In this document: one piece after another, positions 6,630-14,006 of the stretch
Layout: each line of letters begins with the position of its first letter
Numbering within the stretch: the first letter of the stretch is position 1
NCBI GenBank assembly: GCA_964579675.1
Contig: CAZOIA010000122.1
Span: 1-17,083 of the forward strand
Direction: 5' to 3'
Source of the DNA: CAZOIA01 sp964579675
GTDB lineage: Bacteria > Planctomycetota > Phycisphaerae > UBA1845 > PWPN01
DNA length: 17,083 bases
The notes under the pieces: model-generated
The model's database searches: none
Told to the model about the DNA's origin: nothing
What the model saw: only the letters and a program-made list of their open reading frames with translations
Position numbers and translations under genes: made by a program

Positions 6630-7427
6630 ATGAGTATGGATGATCAACAGGTCGCATTGGTCACCGGGGCGGGACAGGGGATCGGGCGGGGAATCGCCCT
6701 CAGACTGGCCCGGGACGGCTTCAACTTGGTGATCAACGATATCGTGGCTGATCCGGCCACTACGCAACGGGGTGCCTACGAGGTCAAGAAGATCATCGAG
6801 GCAATGGGGGTGGGGGCCGAGGTGTTCCAAGCGGACGTTGCTTCGGCCAAAGATCGCCAGGCGATGGTCAACTTCATCGATGAGCGGTTTGGCCGGCTCA
6901 ATCTGCTGGTCAACAACGCCGGCGTCGCACCCAGGCAGCGCAAGGACATCCTGGAAGCCACCGAGGAGAGCTTCGAGCGGCTCATTTCCGTCAACCTCCA
7001 GGGCCCCTACTTCCTGACCCAATTGGTTGCCAACCGCATGATTGCCTGGAAGCAGCAGGGCAAGGTGACTGCACCCCGCATCGTGTTTATCAGCTCGATT
7101 TCCGCTTATACTTCTTCGCCCAGCCGGGGCGAATATTGCGTCTCCAAGGCGGGGTTGAGCATGGCTGCGAAGCTTTATGCCGACCGTCTGGGCGAATACG
7201 GCATTCCCGTTATCGAGATCGCCCCCGGCATTATCGAGACGCCCATGACCGCACCGGTCAAGGGTAAGTATGACAAACTGATTGCCGAGGGCTTGCTCGT
7301 CAACAAGCGATGGGGCCAGCCTGAGGACGTGGCCGCCGTCGTGTCGGCTTTCGCCCGCGGTGATCTCGATTACTCCACGGGCCAGAGTATCGAGGTGGGC
7401 GGAGGGTTCGGTTTGAGAAGGCTCTAG
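6630..7427 (+). CDS. short-chain dehydrogenase/reductase, 3-oxoacyl-ACP-reductase-like (SDR2)
   Basis: A classical SDR of 265 residues, cytoplasmic and NAD(P)-dependent. Motifs are canonical: TGAGQGIG (12-19), NNAG (95-98), catalytic Ser155/156 in ISSISAY, Tyr169-Lys173 in EYCVSK, and Pro199-Gly200 before IIETPM. The start is ATG 6630 or ATG 6636; there is only a weak GCCGGA ribosome site. It is a paralogue of SDR1 at 2090-2866, about 3.8 kb away, with the same C-terminal GGF-x-LR-x-L ending. The flavoprotein gene follows 151 bases later on the same strand, so the two may act in one oxidation pathway, for example stepwise oxidation of a sugar, polyol or acid (inference). The substrate cannot be read from the sequence; a fatty-acid FabG role is only one option. 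Confidence 0.92.
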   Translation: MSMDDQQVALVTGAGQGIGRGIALRLARDGFNLVINDIVADPATTQRGAYEVKKIIEAMGVGAEVFQADVASAKDRQAMVNFIDERFGRLNLLVNNAGVAPRQRKDILEATEESFERLISVNLQGPYFLTQLVANRMIAWKQQGKVTAPRIVFISSISAYTSSPSRGEYCVSKAGLSMAAKLYADRLGEYGIPVIEIAPGIIETPMTAPVKGKYDKLIAEGLLVNKRWGQPEDVAAVVSAFARGDLDYSTGQSIEVGGGFGLRRL

Positions 7428-7533
7428 TTCCGCCTTCAGCAACATAGTTACGTCCGATTCTGATCCGAGGGCTAATGGCCGGCGCGGGGTATCGACCGTT
7501 CACGCACGATCGACGTGTTGCCTGTGCGAATGG

Positions 7534-7555
7534 CCCGTCGCTGGCGCTTCGGGCT
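7534..7555. repeat. short palindromic repeat (AGCCCGAAGCG type)
   Basis: On the minus strand the segment reads AGCCCGAAGCG then CCAGCGACGGG. It is an imperfect palindrome (CCCG..GC / GCG..CGGG). Words of the form CCCGAAGCGnnAGCGA are, as I recall, a recurrent intergenic repeat in planctomycetes. It lies in the 151-base gap between SDR2 and the flavoprotein gene. Nothing else in that gap is recognisable. Confidence 0.4.
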
Positions 7556-7578
7556 CTGATGGGAGACACTGCGAAGCA

Positions 7579-9648
7579 ATGATTGATCGAACGGAAATAG
7601 AACTCAACGGGTTGAAGATCCCCGTCTACTATCTGAATACGGTGGTGGTTGGCAGCGGTGCGGCGGGGCTGAACTGTGCCTGCCGCCTGTTCCGCGAGAT
7701 GGAAGAGACCGGGGTGGAGAATCCGACGGACCAGCTCGCGCTGGTGACGCGGGGCATCGGGCTGGGTACGTCGAACAACTCGGGATCGGACAAGCAGACT
7801 TATTACAAGATGGGGACGGGCGGGGAGCCGGACCGGCCGGTTGATTTCGCTGACACGTTGACGGCCGGCGGCTGCACCCACGGCGACATCGCGCTGATCG
7901 AAGGGCAGAACTCCCTCCGTGGCTTTTATCGCCTGGCCGATCTCGGCGTCCCCTTCCCCCATACTTCAACCGGCGGCTTCGTCGGCTACAAGACCGACTA
8001 CGACCCGCGCCAGAGGGCCACGTCGGCCGGTCCCTGGACCTCACGTTTCATGGTCCGCAAACTCCTGGCCGAGCTCGAACGCTACGGGATCGAGGTCTTC
8101 AACCGTTATTACATGCTTGCGGTCATTACCGGCGGGAAAGACGCTGGTTCGGCTTGCGGCCTGCTTTGTGTGGACGTGACGAGGGAGAAGGAGCGCGACC
8201 ACGGCCTGGTGCTTTTCAGTTGCCGCAATACGGTCGTCGCCGGCGGCGGGCCGGGGGAGCTCTACGAGATCTGCGTCTATCCCAAGGGCCAGATGGGGCC
8301 TTACGCCGCCCTGTTTGAAGCCGGCGCCGAGGCTCATAACCTGACCGAGTCGCAATTCGGCCTGGCTTCGATCAATCCCCGATGGAACCTCTCGGGAACC
8401 TATCAGCAGGTGATACCCCGTTACTTCAGCACCGACCAGAACGGCAAGGACGAGCACGAGTTCCTCAACCCCTGGTTCGATTCGATGTCCACTCTGGCAA
8501 CGGACATTTTCCTCAAGGGCTACCAGTGGCCTTTCGACCATGACAAGGTTGCCGAGTATGGTTCCTCTTTGATCGACATTCTGGTCCAGAACGAGATGAT
8601 CAACCGGTGCCGCCGCGTCTTCATGGACTTCCGCGAGAACCCGCGGGCCACCGACGGCCTCGAGGCATTCACGCTCGATAAGCTCAAACCGGAAGCGCTA
8701 AGGTATCTTCAGAAATCGGGGGCCACGCAGGTCACCCCGATCGAACGCCTGGCTCACATGAACCAGCCAAGCATCGATCTCTACCAGCAGATGGGCGTGG
8801 ACCTGTGGACCGAGCCGCTGGAAGTCGGCGTGTGCAACCAGCACTGCAACGGCGGCTTCGCGGTGGACTCGTGGTGGGAATCGAACGTCCGGCACCTGTT
8901 CGTGGTGGGTGAACTGGCGGGCACGCACGGGGTGAAGCGGCCCGGGGGTTCGGCCTTGAATGCCGGTCAGGTCGGCGGCATGCGGGCCGCCCAGCGCATC
9001 GCACACGTCTACTATGAAAACGATCTCGCCCTCGACAACTTCCGTCAGCGCGCTGATCCGATCGTGCAACGCTTCGCCAAGGAGATTCACCGGATCAAAG
9101 CGCAACGTGACGATTCGCTCAACTGCGGGCCGACGAGAAACGAGATCCAACACCGTATGAGCAAGTATGCGGGAATGGTTCGTTCGGTTTCCGGAGTGAC
9201 GCAGGCATTGGCAGCGGCAAGGGTGCAATGGAAAACGATCTGCAAGAGCGGCTTGAAGCAGGACCGCGACGGGTTCGTACAGGCCGTGGAAGTGCGCGAA
9301 CTGGCCCTGGCCCAGTTGGGTTTCCTGGAGGCCATTCTGGCCCTGCTGAAACGCGGCAGCGGATCGCGGGGCTCGCACCTGGTCACCGACCCGGCCGGCG
9401 TGCTGCCCCATCCCGATCTCGGCGAAGAGTGGAAGTACATTCCCGAGAACCTGGAACTGCGCAAAGAAGTCCTCGGCGTCGTTTACGACATCGCACGGGA
9501 TACGTTCGAGAGCCGGGTCAAGACTCCCAACCCGCGCCCGGAAGGCGAATTCTGGTTCGAAAACACCTGGGCCGAGTATCGCCGGGCCGCGGTTTTTGCA
9601 AAGGATCGGGCCGACCGACCAAGGGGATACAAGCTTCACCAGCAATGA
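7579..9648 (+). CDS. FAD-dependent oxidoreductase, fumarate reductase/succinate dehydrogenase flavoprotein-like
   Basis: A protein of 689 residues, longer than the usual 550-600 of FrdA/SdhA. A GGGAG site (7561-7565) lies upstream of ATG 7579. The N-terminal FAD-binding fold is shown by VVVGSGAAGLNCACRL (Gly25-xGly-xx-Gly30). A second FAD contact block is GGGPGELYEICVYPKGQMG (about 222-240), and the C-terminal half of the FAD domain is FVVGELAGTHGVKRPGGSA with NAGQVGG (about 440-465), which carries the His and Arg (H450, R454) typical of the family. The C-terminal region (about 515 on) includes RMSKYAGMVRSV, matching the helical domain of FrdA/NadB-type proteins. The loop where SdhA/FrdA carry the histidine covalently bound to FAD (SNNSGSDKQTYYKMGTGG) has no His, so FAD is probably non-covalent. 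No iron-sulfur or membrane-anchor subunit is nearby. It is likely a soluble oxidoreductase partnered with SDR2; the substrate is unknown. Confidence 0.88.
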   Translation: MIDRTEIELNGLKIPVYYLNTVVVGSGAAGLNCACRLFREMEETGVENPTDQLALVTRGIGLGTSNNSGSDKQTYYKMGTGGEPDRPVDFADTLTAGGCTHGDIALIEGQNSLRGFYRLADLGVPFPHTSTGGFVGYKTDYDPRQRATSAGPWTSRFMVRKLLAELERYGIEVFNRYYMLAVITGGKDAGSACGLLCVDVTREKERDHGLVLFSCRNTVVAGGGPGELYEICVYPKGQMGPYAALFEAGAEAHNLTESQFGLASINPRWNLSGTYQQVIPRYFSTDQNGKDEHEFLNPWFDSMSTLATDIFLKGYQWPFDHDKVAEYGSSLIDILVQNEMINRCRRVFMDFRENPRATDGLEAFTLDKLKPEALRYLQKSGATQVTPIERLAHMNQPSIDLYQQMGVDLWTEPLEVGVCNQHCNGGFAVDSWWESNVRHLFVVGELAGTHGVKRPGGSALNAGQVGGMRAAQRIAHVYYENDLALDNFRQRADPIVQRFAKEIHRIKAQRDDSLNCGPTRNEIQHRMSKYAGMVRSVSGVTQALAAARVQWKTICKSGLKQDRDGFVQAVEVRELALAQLGFLEAILALLKRGSGSRGSHLVTDPAGVLPHPDLGEEWKYIPENLELRKEVLGVVYDIARDTFESRVKTPNPRPEGEFWFENTWAEYRRAAVFAKDRADRPRGYKLHQQ

Positions 9649-9732
9649 AGAGGTGAAGATAGGATACGAAAAGAGGCGGCGATTGCGCCCTGCGGTCCGC
9701 CTGAAGCGGCGGCACGCTCGCCGAAAGGGACA

Positions 9733-10869
9733 CTACGGGGTGGGGAGTTCGGAGGGACCGGTCTTCTTCTCGACGCGGAGCTTCACCGTCGGCTCCGGGC
9801 CGACCAGCCTGACGTCGTCGAAGCCGGGGGGGAACCTGAAACGGACCGGTTTGGGCCGGAAGGTCTCGCTTCCGGCAGTTGCCGGGCGCGAGCCCGTGAC
9901 ACCTGCCGGCTCCTGCGGCAAATCATTATCGTCAATCACGACGTAGGCGTCGGTGTTGCTCTCGAGCTCCCTGAGCCGATTCAGCTTGGTGATCGGGACA
10001 TGCACGTTGATCGTCTGGGTGAATTGGGCGCCGGTGTCGTCTTCCCACACGATCTCGCAGCCGTCGAAGAAATCCTGGGTCTTGATCATCACGCCCAGCG
10101 GCCTCACCGTTATCCGCTCCACATCCGATTTGCGCTTGAGCCGGAGGGTGACCTGGACACTGGCGGGTTCGAAAGTGGCTTCAATACCCGGCCACGATGA
10201 CTCCAACTCTACGGTCACAGTCAGGGGGTCGTCGGACTCGGCAGGCTGTTTCTCCAGTTCCTCCGCGATCGCTTCTTCCAGAGAAAGCGACAAGGGCGGA
10301 AGGAGGGATGTTGCACCGAGTCTGCTTTGGAGGACGCGGGCGACGACTTTGTCCGAGTTGACTACCGGCCTGGTGGCGTCCAGGTAGTCCTCGAATCTCC
10401 CGGCAGTCGGTTTAAGTTGCACGGGGACGGTTTGGTATCGATCGACGATCAGATCAACCGTCTCGGGCGAGATGCTCTGCAACGTCAGCCCGCGTTCGAG
10501 GATATCCGGGTGGCTACTCAGATCGTCAAAGAGCTTCAGCCGGTGCCGCCCGGGCTCGAGTTCTTCCGCCACCTTGACGGTCAAAGCGAATCCCCCGTAG
10601 TCATGTTCGCTTTTCAGAAGCCCTATCTTGCGCTTGGGCCCACGCAACGTCATCTTGATCTGCGCGACGTTCCGCTTCTCCCTCGGTACCTCGGCATTGT
10701 CGTCTGCGGCATCCGGGAGTCTCAGTTCCAGGGGGCTGTGCGGTTCGGCCGGCGTGATCGTGACGGGTACGACGAACGTGGCCATGCCCTGGCTCGTCCG
10801 GTCGGCGTAGGCCCAGATCAGGATGGTCAAGCACAAGGTGGAGAGGATAATCCGAATGTGAGTTCTCAT
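9733..10869 (-). CDS. cdaR: YbbR-domain protein, CdaR-like regulator of the diadenylate cyclase
   Basis: A protein of 378 residues. One N-terminal membrane helix (about 5-20, IRIILSTLCLTILIWAYA) is followed by an extracytoplasmic region of repeated beta-rich YbbR-type modules. An example is PETVDLIVDRYQTVPVQL (about 135-152), the usual end-of-module phrase in this family; other modules run on to a strand-rich stretch ending near residue 370 (VRLVGPEPTVKLRVEKK). In Firmicutes CdaR binds the membrane cyclase CdaA and tunes c-di-AMP synthesis. The start overlaps the stop of the cdaA gene by four bases (ATGA, 10866-10869), indicating translational coupling and supporting the pairing. glmM, which often follows in Firmicutes, is absent; the next gene (7579-9648) is convergent, 84 bases away. 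The family call is firm from context plus fold; sequence identity to known CdaR is low. Confidence 0.82.
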   Translation of the reverse strand: MRTHIRIILSTLCLTILIWAYADRTSQGMATFVVPVTITPAEPHSPLELRLPDAADDNAEVPREKRNVAQIKMTLRGPKRKIGLLKSEHDYGGFALTVKVAEELEPGRHRLKLFDDLSSHPDILERGLTLQSISPETVDLIVDRYQTVPVQLKPTAGRFEDYLDATRPVVNSDKVVARVLQSRLGATSLLPPLSLSLEEAIAEELEKQPAESDDPLTVTVELESSWPGIEATFEPASVQVTLRLKRKSDVERITVRPLGVMIKTQDFFDGCEIVWEDDTGAQFTQTINVHVPITKLNRLRELESNTDAYVVIDDNDLPQEPAGVTGSRPATAGSETFRPKPVRFRFPPGFDDVRLVGPEPTVKLRVEKKTGPSELPTP

Positions 10870-11831
10870 AGTGCCGCCCGGGCCGCCGGTTTGGCCCGCT
10901 CAGGTTGTTTGGGGAGCGATCGATCGGCGGGGGTCGAAGAGGCCGCGTCGCCGCCATCGTCGTCAGCCGACTTCGGTGGGAGCGGCGGTTGCGATCGCGG
11001 GGACAGCTTCGTGCGCCGGCGCTTCATGCTCCGCGGACTCGCCAGGTGTCGTCTCAACGTCCGGAACAGGGCATCGGAAGGGATGTGGAGGTAAAGCCGA
11101 CCCCCCTCGGCAATCGAGATCGAGCCGGTCTCCTCGCTAACCACGACCACGACGGCATCGGAATCGAGACTCAGCCCGACGGCGGCCCGATGGCGGCTGC
11201 CAATCGACCGATCAGTACCTTCGGCGTCCCCGAGTGGAAACTGGCAGCCGGCAGCGGCGATCTGACCCCGTTGAATTACCACCCCCAGGTCGTGAAGGGC
11301 TGAGCCGGGCCAGAAGATCGTGTTCAGCAGTTCCGACGAGAGCCGGGCGTTAAGTCGAACACCCAGATCGGTGAGCCCCGACAGACCGATATCTCGCTCG
11401 ATCGCGATAAGCGCCCCGATCTTGTTCTTGGAAAGTTGCCCGCAGGCGGTGGCAATCGGGCGTGCGATGCGATCGATCTCCGACTGTCGTGGCCGCCGCC
11501 ACCGGGTTTCGCCCAGACGCATGAGGCCCCGGCGGAGCTCCGGCTGAAACACTACCAGCGTGGTCAGCAACACGGTCCAGACGAACGGCTCGTACAGCAC
11601 GTCTATTCGTTCCAGGCCGAACCAATCCGCCAGAACCTTGACCACCAGGAACCCGCCGGCCAACAGGATCACCAGGCCCTGCAACAGACTGGCGCCGCGG
11701 GTACCGTGCAGAAACCGCAACACGCCATACACGACGACCCCGATCAGGATCATCTCAAAAGCGATTTCCCCGGGCGAGTAGGCCTCCGAATGAAAGAGCG
11801 TGTTGAGATAATTGCTAATCGTTCGAATCAT
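10866..11831 (-). CDS. cdaA: membrane diadenylate cyclase CdaA (DisA_N domain)
   Basis: A protein of 321 residues; it makes c-di-AMP from two ATP at the inner membrane. Three N-terminal membrane helices (about 24-42, 48-67, 82-97) are followed by the cyclase domain (about 110-265). The domain has the RHR motif in GSRHRAAVGLS (213-215) and the Mg-binding Asp181 in ALHDLGVVI. The usual DGA motif reads DLG here. The phrases AAAGCQFPL and SDAVVVVVSEETG also match the family. I chose ATG at 11829-11831 because a promoter lies just upstream at 11888-11916; an in-frame ATG at 11942 would lie upstream of that promoter. The C-terminus (about 266-321) is a basic, Pro/Ser/Asp-rich tail not typical of CdaA. 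The gene overlaps that of the YbbR protein by ATGA. Confidence 0.9.
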   Translation of the reverse strand: MIRTISNYLNTLFHSEAYSPGEIAFEMILIGVVVYGVLRFLHGTRGASLLQGLVILLAGGFLVVKVLADWFGLERIDVLYEPFVWTVLLTTLVVFQPELRRGLMRLGETRWRRPRQSEIDRIARPIATACGQLSKNKIGALIAIERDIGLSGLTDLGVRLNARLSSELLNTIFWPGSALHDLGVVIQRGQIAAAGCQFPLGDAEGTDRSIGSRHRAAVGLSLDSDAVVVVVSEETGSISIAEGGRLYLHIPSDALFRTLRRHLASPRSMKRRRTKLSPRSQPPLPPKSADDDGGDAASSTPADRSLPKQPERAKPAARAAL

Positions 11832-11887
11832 CTGCCTGTTAATCGGGTCTGCGAAGCCGGCGGCAACGCTGACCGACCTCCATAATG

Positions 11888-11916
11888 AGTATACGATATC
11901 GAGTTCGTCCCGCCAA
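11888..11916 (-). promoter_or_regulatory. sigma70-like promoter for cdaA-cdaR
   Basis: On the minus strand: TTGGCG (11911-11916, 4 of 6), a 17-base spacer, and TATACT (11888-11893, 5 of 6). The expected start near 11880 leaves a leader of about 50 bases to the ATG at 11831. It is divergent from the CocE-like gene promoter; the two -35 boxes are 76 bases apart. Confidence 0.55.
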
Positions 11917-11992
11917 CCGTCGGATCGCCCGGAACGGGCCATGTTCGCCCGTTTTTTGCCGGGTCGCGATCGATCCTGTCCCTCGCCGCCAA

Positions 11993-12021
11993 TTGAAGGG
12001 GATGAGGCAACGGGTTAGAAT
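11993..12021 (+). promoter_or_regulatory. sigma70-like promoter for the CocE-like hydrolase
   Basis: TTGAAG (11993-11998, 4 of 6), a 17-base spacer, and TAGAAT (12016-12021, 5 of 6) followed by CCCCC. It lies about 60 bases upstream of ATG 12083. It resembles the 2915-2943 site in sequence around the -10 box. Confidence 0.55.
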
Positions 12022-12082
12022 CCCCCGCTGCCAGAGAGGGGCATCTGCACGGGTCCGATTCGTCGAACTAGAAGGAGCCCGG

Positions 12083-13804
12083 ATGCGCGGTGACGGCCAA
12101 TCCACGGGAATGTTGGCGGTCGAAGGCCTGCGGCCCCTGGCCGCCGGTACGCCGGTCGTCGTGTCGGCCCTGGCTGTCCTCTCGGCGCTGGCGGCCCCGT
12201 CCGCGGCCCGGCCGAAGCCCGACCGGACCGTTATGGTCCCGATGTCCGACGGGACCAGATTGGCCACCGACATCTACCTGCCCAAGACCGGCGGGCCCCG
12301 TTGGCCCGTCAGGCTCGTCCGCACCCCCTATAACCGCGTCATCTACGACGGTGAGTACGGATCCAATGCCGATCGCGGGTACGTGATGGTCGTGCAGGAC
12401 ATGCGCGGGCGGTTCGATTCCGAAGGCAAAGACCTGGCCTTCGTCGATTGTGGCTGGAACGAGAACCGGGACGGCGTCGATACGCTCAAGTGGATCCACG
12501 CCCAGCCGTGGTGCAACGGAAAGGTGGGGACCGAGGGGGCATCGGCCATGGGCATCACCCAGTGCATGCTCGCCGCCGCCGACCCGCCCGATCTGGCCGC
12601 CCAGTACATCCTGGTGGCAGCCCCGAGTCTCTATCACCATGCCGCCTACGTGGGGGGCGGGCTGCGGGCGTCACTGGTCGTGGGGTGGCTGACGGATTGC
12701 GGCTTCCATCCCGATAATGTCTGGGTGACGGCGGGACACCCGTTCTACGACGACCATTGGAGACGCCTGGATTCCATCGCCCGGGCCGAGCGCATCAACG
12801 CACCGGCGGTCCACTTCGGCGGGTGGTTCGACGTCTTCCTCCAGGGCACCATTGATGGGTTCGTCGCCCGCCACAACCGCGGCGGGCCGGCAGCGCGGGG
12901 CTCGCAGAAGCTCATCGTCGGCCCCTGGGGTCACGGCGGCCCTCACCGGGACGCTCGATCCCCGGCATTGAAATGCCGTCCGGTCGGCGAAGTGACGTTC
13001 CCGGCCAATGCGCTGAAAACGCCGTTTGCCTGCGGCGGCAACGAGTGGTTCGATTACTGGCTCAAGGGCGTCGATACCGGCATCGAGCAAGTGCCGGCCG
13101 TCCAGTACTACACCATGGGAGCGATCGGCGAGCCCGGCGCCCCGGGCAACGAATGGCACACCGCCGACAACTGGCCCGTGCTGAGCGTCCCGACGCCCTT
13201 CTACCTCCATCCGGACGGGACGCTCTTTCGCACCAAACCGGAGAACCCCGATGGAGCCGTCGCCTACGACTACAACCCCCTCAAGCCCGTGCCGACCCGC
13301 GGCGGGTGCCTGCTGACCCTGAAGGCCGGGCCCTTCGATCAGCAGGACCTCGAACAGCGCCCCGATGTCATCACCTTCACCACCGCGACCCTCACCGAGC
13401 CGATCGAGATCACCGGCCGGCTGACCGCCAGACTCGTGATCGTCTCCGACCGCGCCGATACCGACTTCACGGTCGAGCTGACCGACGTGTACCCGGACGG
13501 TCGCAGCATGAACGTGGCCGACGGCCTGGCCAGGTGCCGCTGCCGGAAGGGCTTCGATCGGCTCGCGCTGCTCACACCGGGCGAGCCGGCGCCGATCGAG
13601 GTGGACCTCTGGTCCACGAGCATCGTTTTCAACAGGGGACACCGCATCCGCGTAGCGGTCAGCAGCAGCAACTACCCCCGCTTCGACGTCAACGTGAACA
13701 CCGGTTGGCCCGGCTGGCCGATGGGGCCCGTCCTGCCGGCCCGCAACCGGGTTTTGTGCAACCACGCGCACGCATCGCACGTCATCCTGCCGGTCGTCAA
13801 GTGA
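12083..13804 (+). CDS. secreted CocE/NonD-family alpha/beta hydrolase (X-Pro dipeptidyl-peptidase-like, S15)
   Basis: A protein of 573 residues. AAGGAG at 12072-12077 with 5-base spacing selects ATG 12083; the frame is open further upstream but crosses the promoter. A hydrophobic signal region (about 22-42, AGTPVVVSALAVLSALAAPSA) suggests export. The S15-type catalytic domain opens with MVPMSDGTRLATDIYLP. The likely triad is Ser154 in TEGASAMG, Asp250 in GGWFDVFLQG and His284 in VGPWGHGG, all in family order. The nucleophile elbow is GASAMG rather than the common GxSYxG. The C-terminal third (about 365-573) is the PepX_C-like beta-sandwich, with VELTDVYPDGRS and FNRGHRIRVAVSSSNYPRFD. Family members cleave esters, amides or X-Pro peptides; the natural substrate is unknown. 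It is divergent from cdaA and followed after about 200 bases by the GH31 gene, which has its own promoter. Confidence 0.92.
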   Translation: MRGDGQSTGMLAVEGLRPLAAGTPVVVSALAVLSALAAPSAARPKPDRTVMVPMSDGTRLATDIYLPKTGGPRWPVRLVRTPYNRVIYDGEYGSNADRGYVMVVQDMRGRFDSEGKDLAFVDCGWNENRDGVDTLKWIHAQPWCNGKVGTEGASAMGITQCMLAAADPPDLAAQYILVAAPSLYHHAAYVGGGLRASLVVGWLTDCGFHPDNVWVTAGHPFYDDHWRRLDSIARAERINAPAVHFGGWFDVFLQGTIDGFVARHNRGGPAARGSQKLIVGPWGHGGPHRDARSPALKCRPVGEVTFPANALKTPFACGGNEWFDYWLKGVDTGIEQVPAVQYYTMGAIGEPGAPGNEWHTADNWPVLSVPTPFYLHPDGTLFRTKPENPDGAVAYDYNPLKPVPTRGGCLLTLKAGPFDQQDLEQRPDVITFTTATLTEPIEITGRLTARLVIVSDRADTDFTVELTDVYPDGRSMNVADGLARCRCRKGFDRLALLTPGEPAPIEVDLWSTSIVFNRGHRIRVAVSSSNYPRFDVNVNTGWPGWPMGPVLPARNRVLCNHAHASHVILPVVK

Positions 13805-13934
13805 GCCGGTGGTCAAGTGACAGGAGCCGGCGGCAACCCCGAGAACGCGTGCGAAGCCACGCTCTTCAGCCTTGCCTGAACCGCTACTTGCATCGGACCT
13901 CTTTCGGGGAGGATTGTCCGCCCGGTATGCTGAA

Positions 13935-13964
13935 TTGAATTCGAGGGCGCAGAAGTGATATAAT
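13935..13964 (+). promoter_or_regulatory. strong sigma70-like promoter for the GH31 gene
   Basis: TTGAAT (13935-13940, 4 of 6), an 18-base spacer, and a perfect TATAAT (13959-13964). The expected start near 13971 gives a leader of about 36 bases. GGAG at 13996-13999 lies 7 bases before ATG 14007. This is the best promoter match in the window. Confidence 0.65.
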
Positions 13965-14006
13965 GACGTGTGGGGTTGTATTCCGGGTACGTCGCGGAGT
14001 TGAACA

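Noticed and set aside
9649..9732. Possible two-way terminator between convergent genes (AGGCGG 9674-9679 with CCGCCT 9697-9702)
   Set aside because: Only 6 bp of stem with a long loop and no T run; too weak in GC-rich DNA to call.
11829..11942. Upstream ATG at 11942 giving a 37-residue N-terminal extension of CdaA
   Set aside because: The promoter with TATACT and TTGGCG boxes lies between it and the preferred start, and the extension has no ribosome site or family match.
11885..12082. 66-residue N-terminal extension of the CocE-like protein
   Set aside because: It would be read through the promoter and the ribosome site at 12072-12077; the signal peptide fits only the ATG at 12083.
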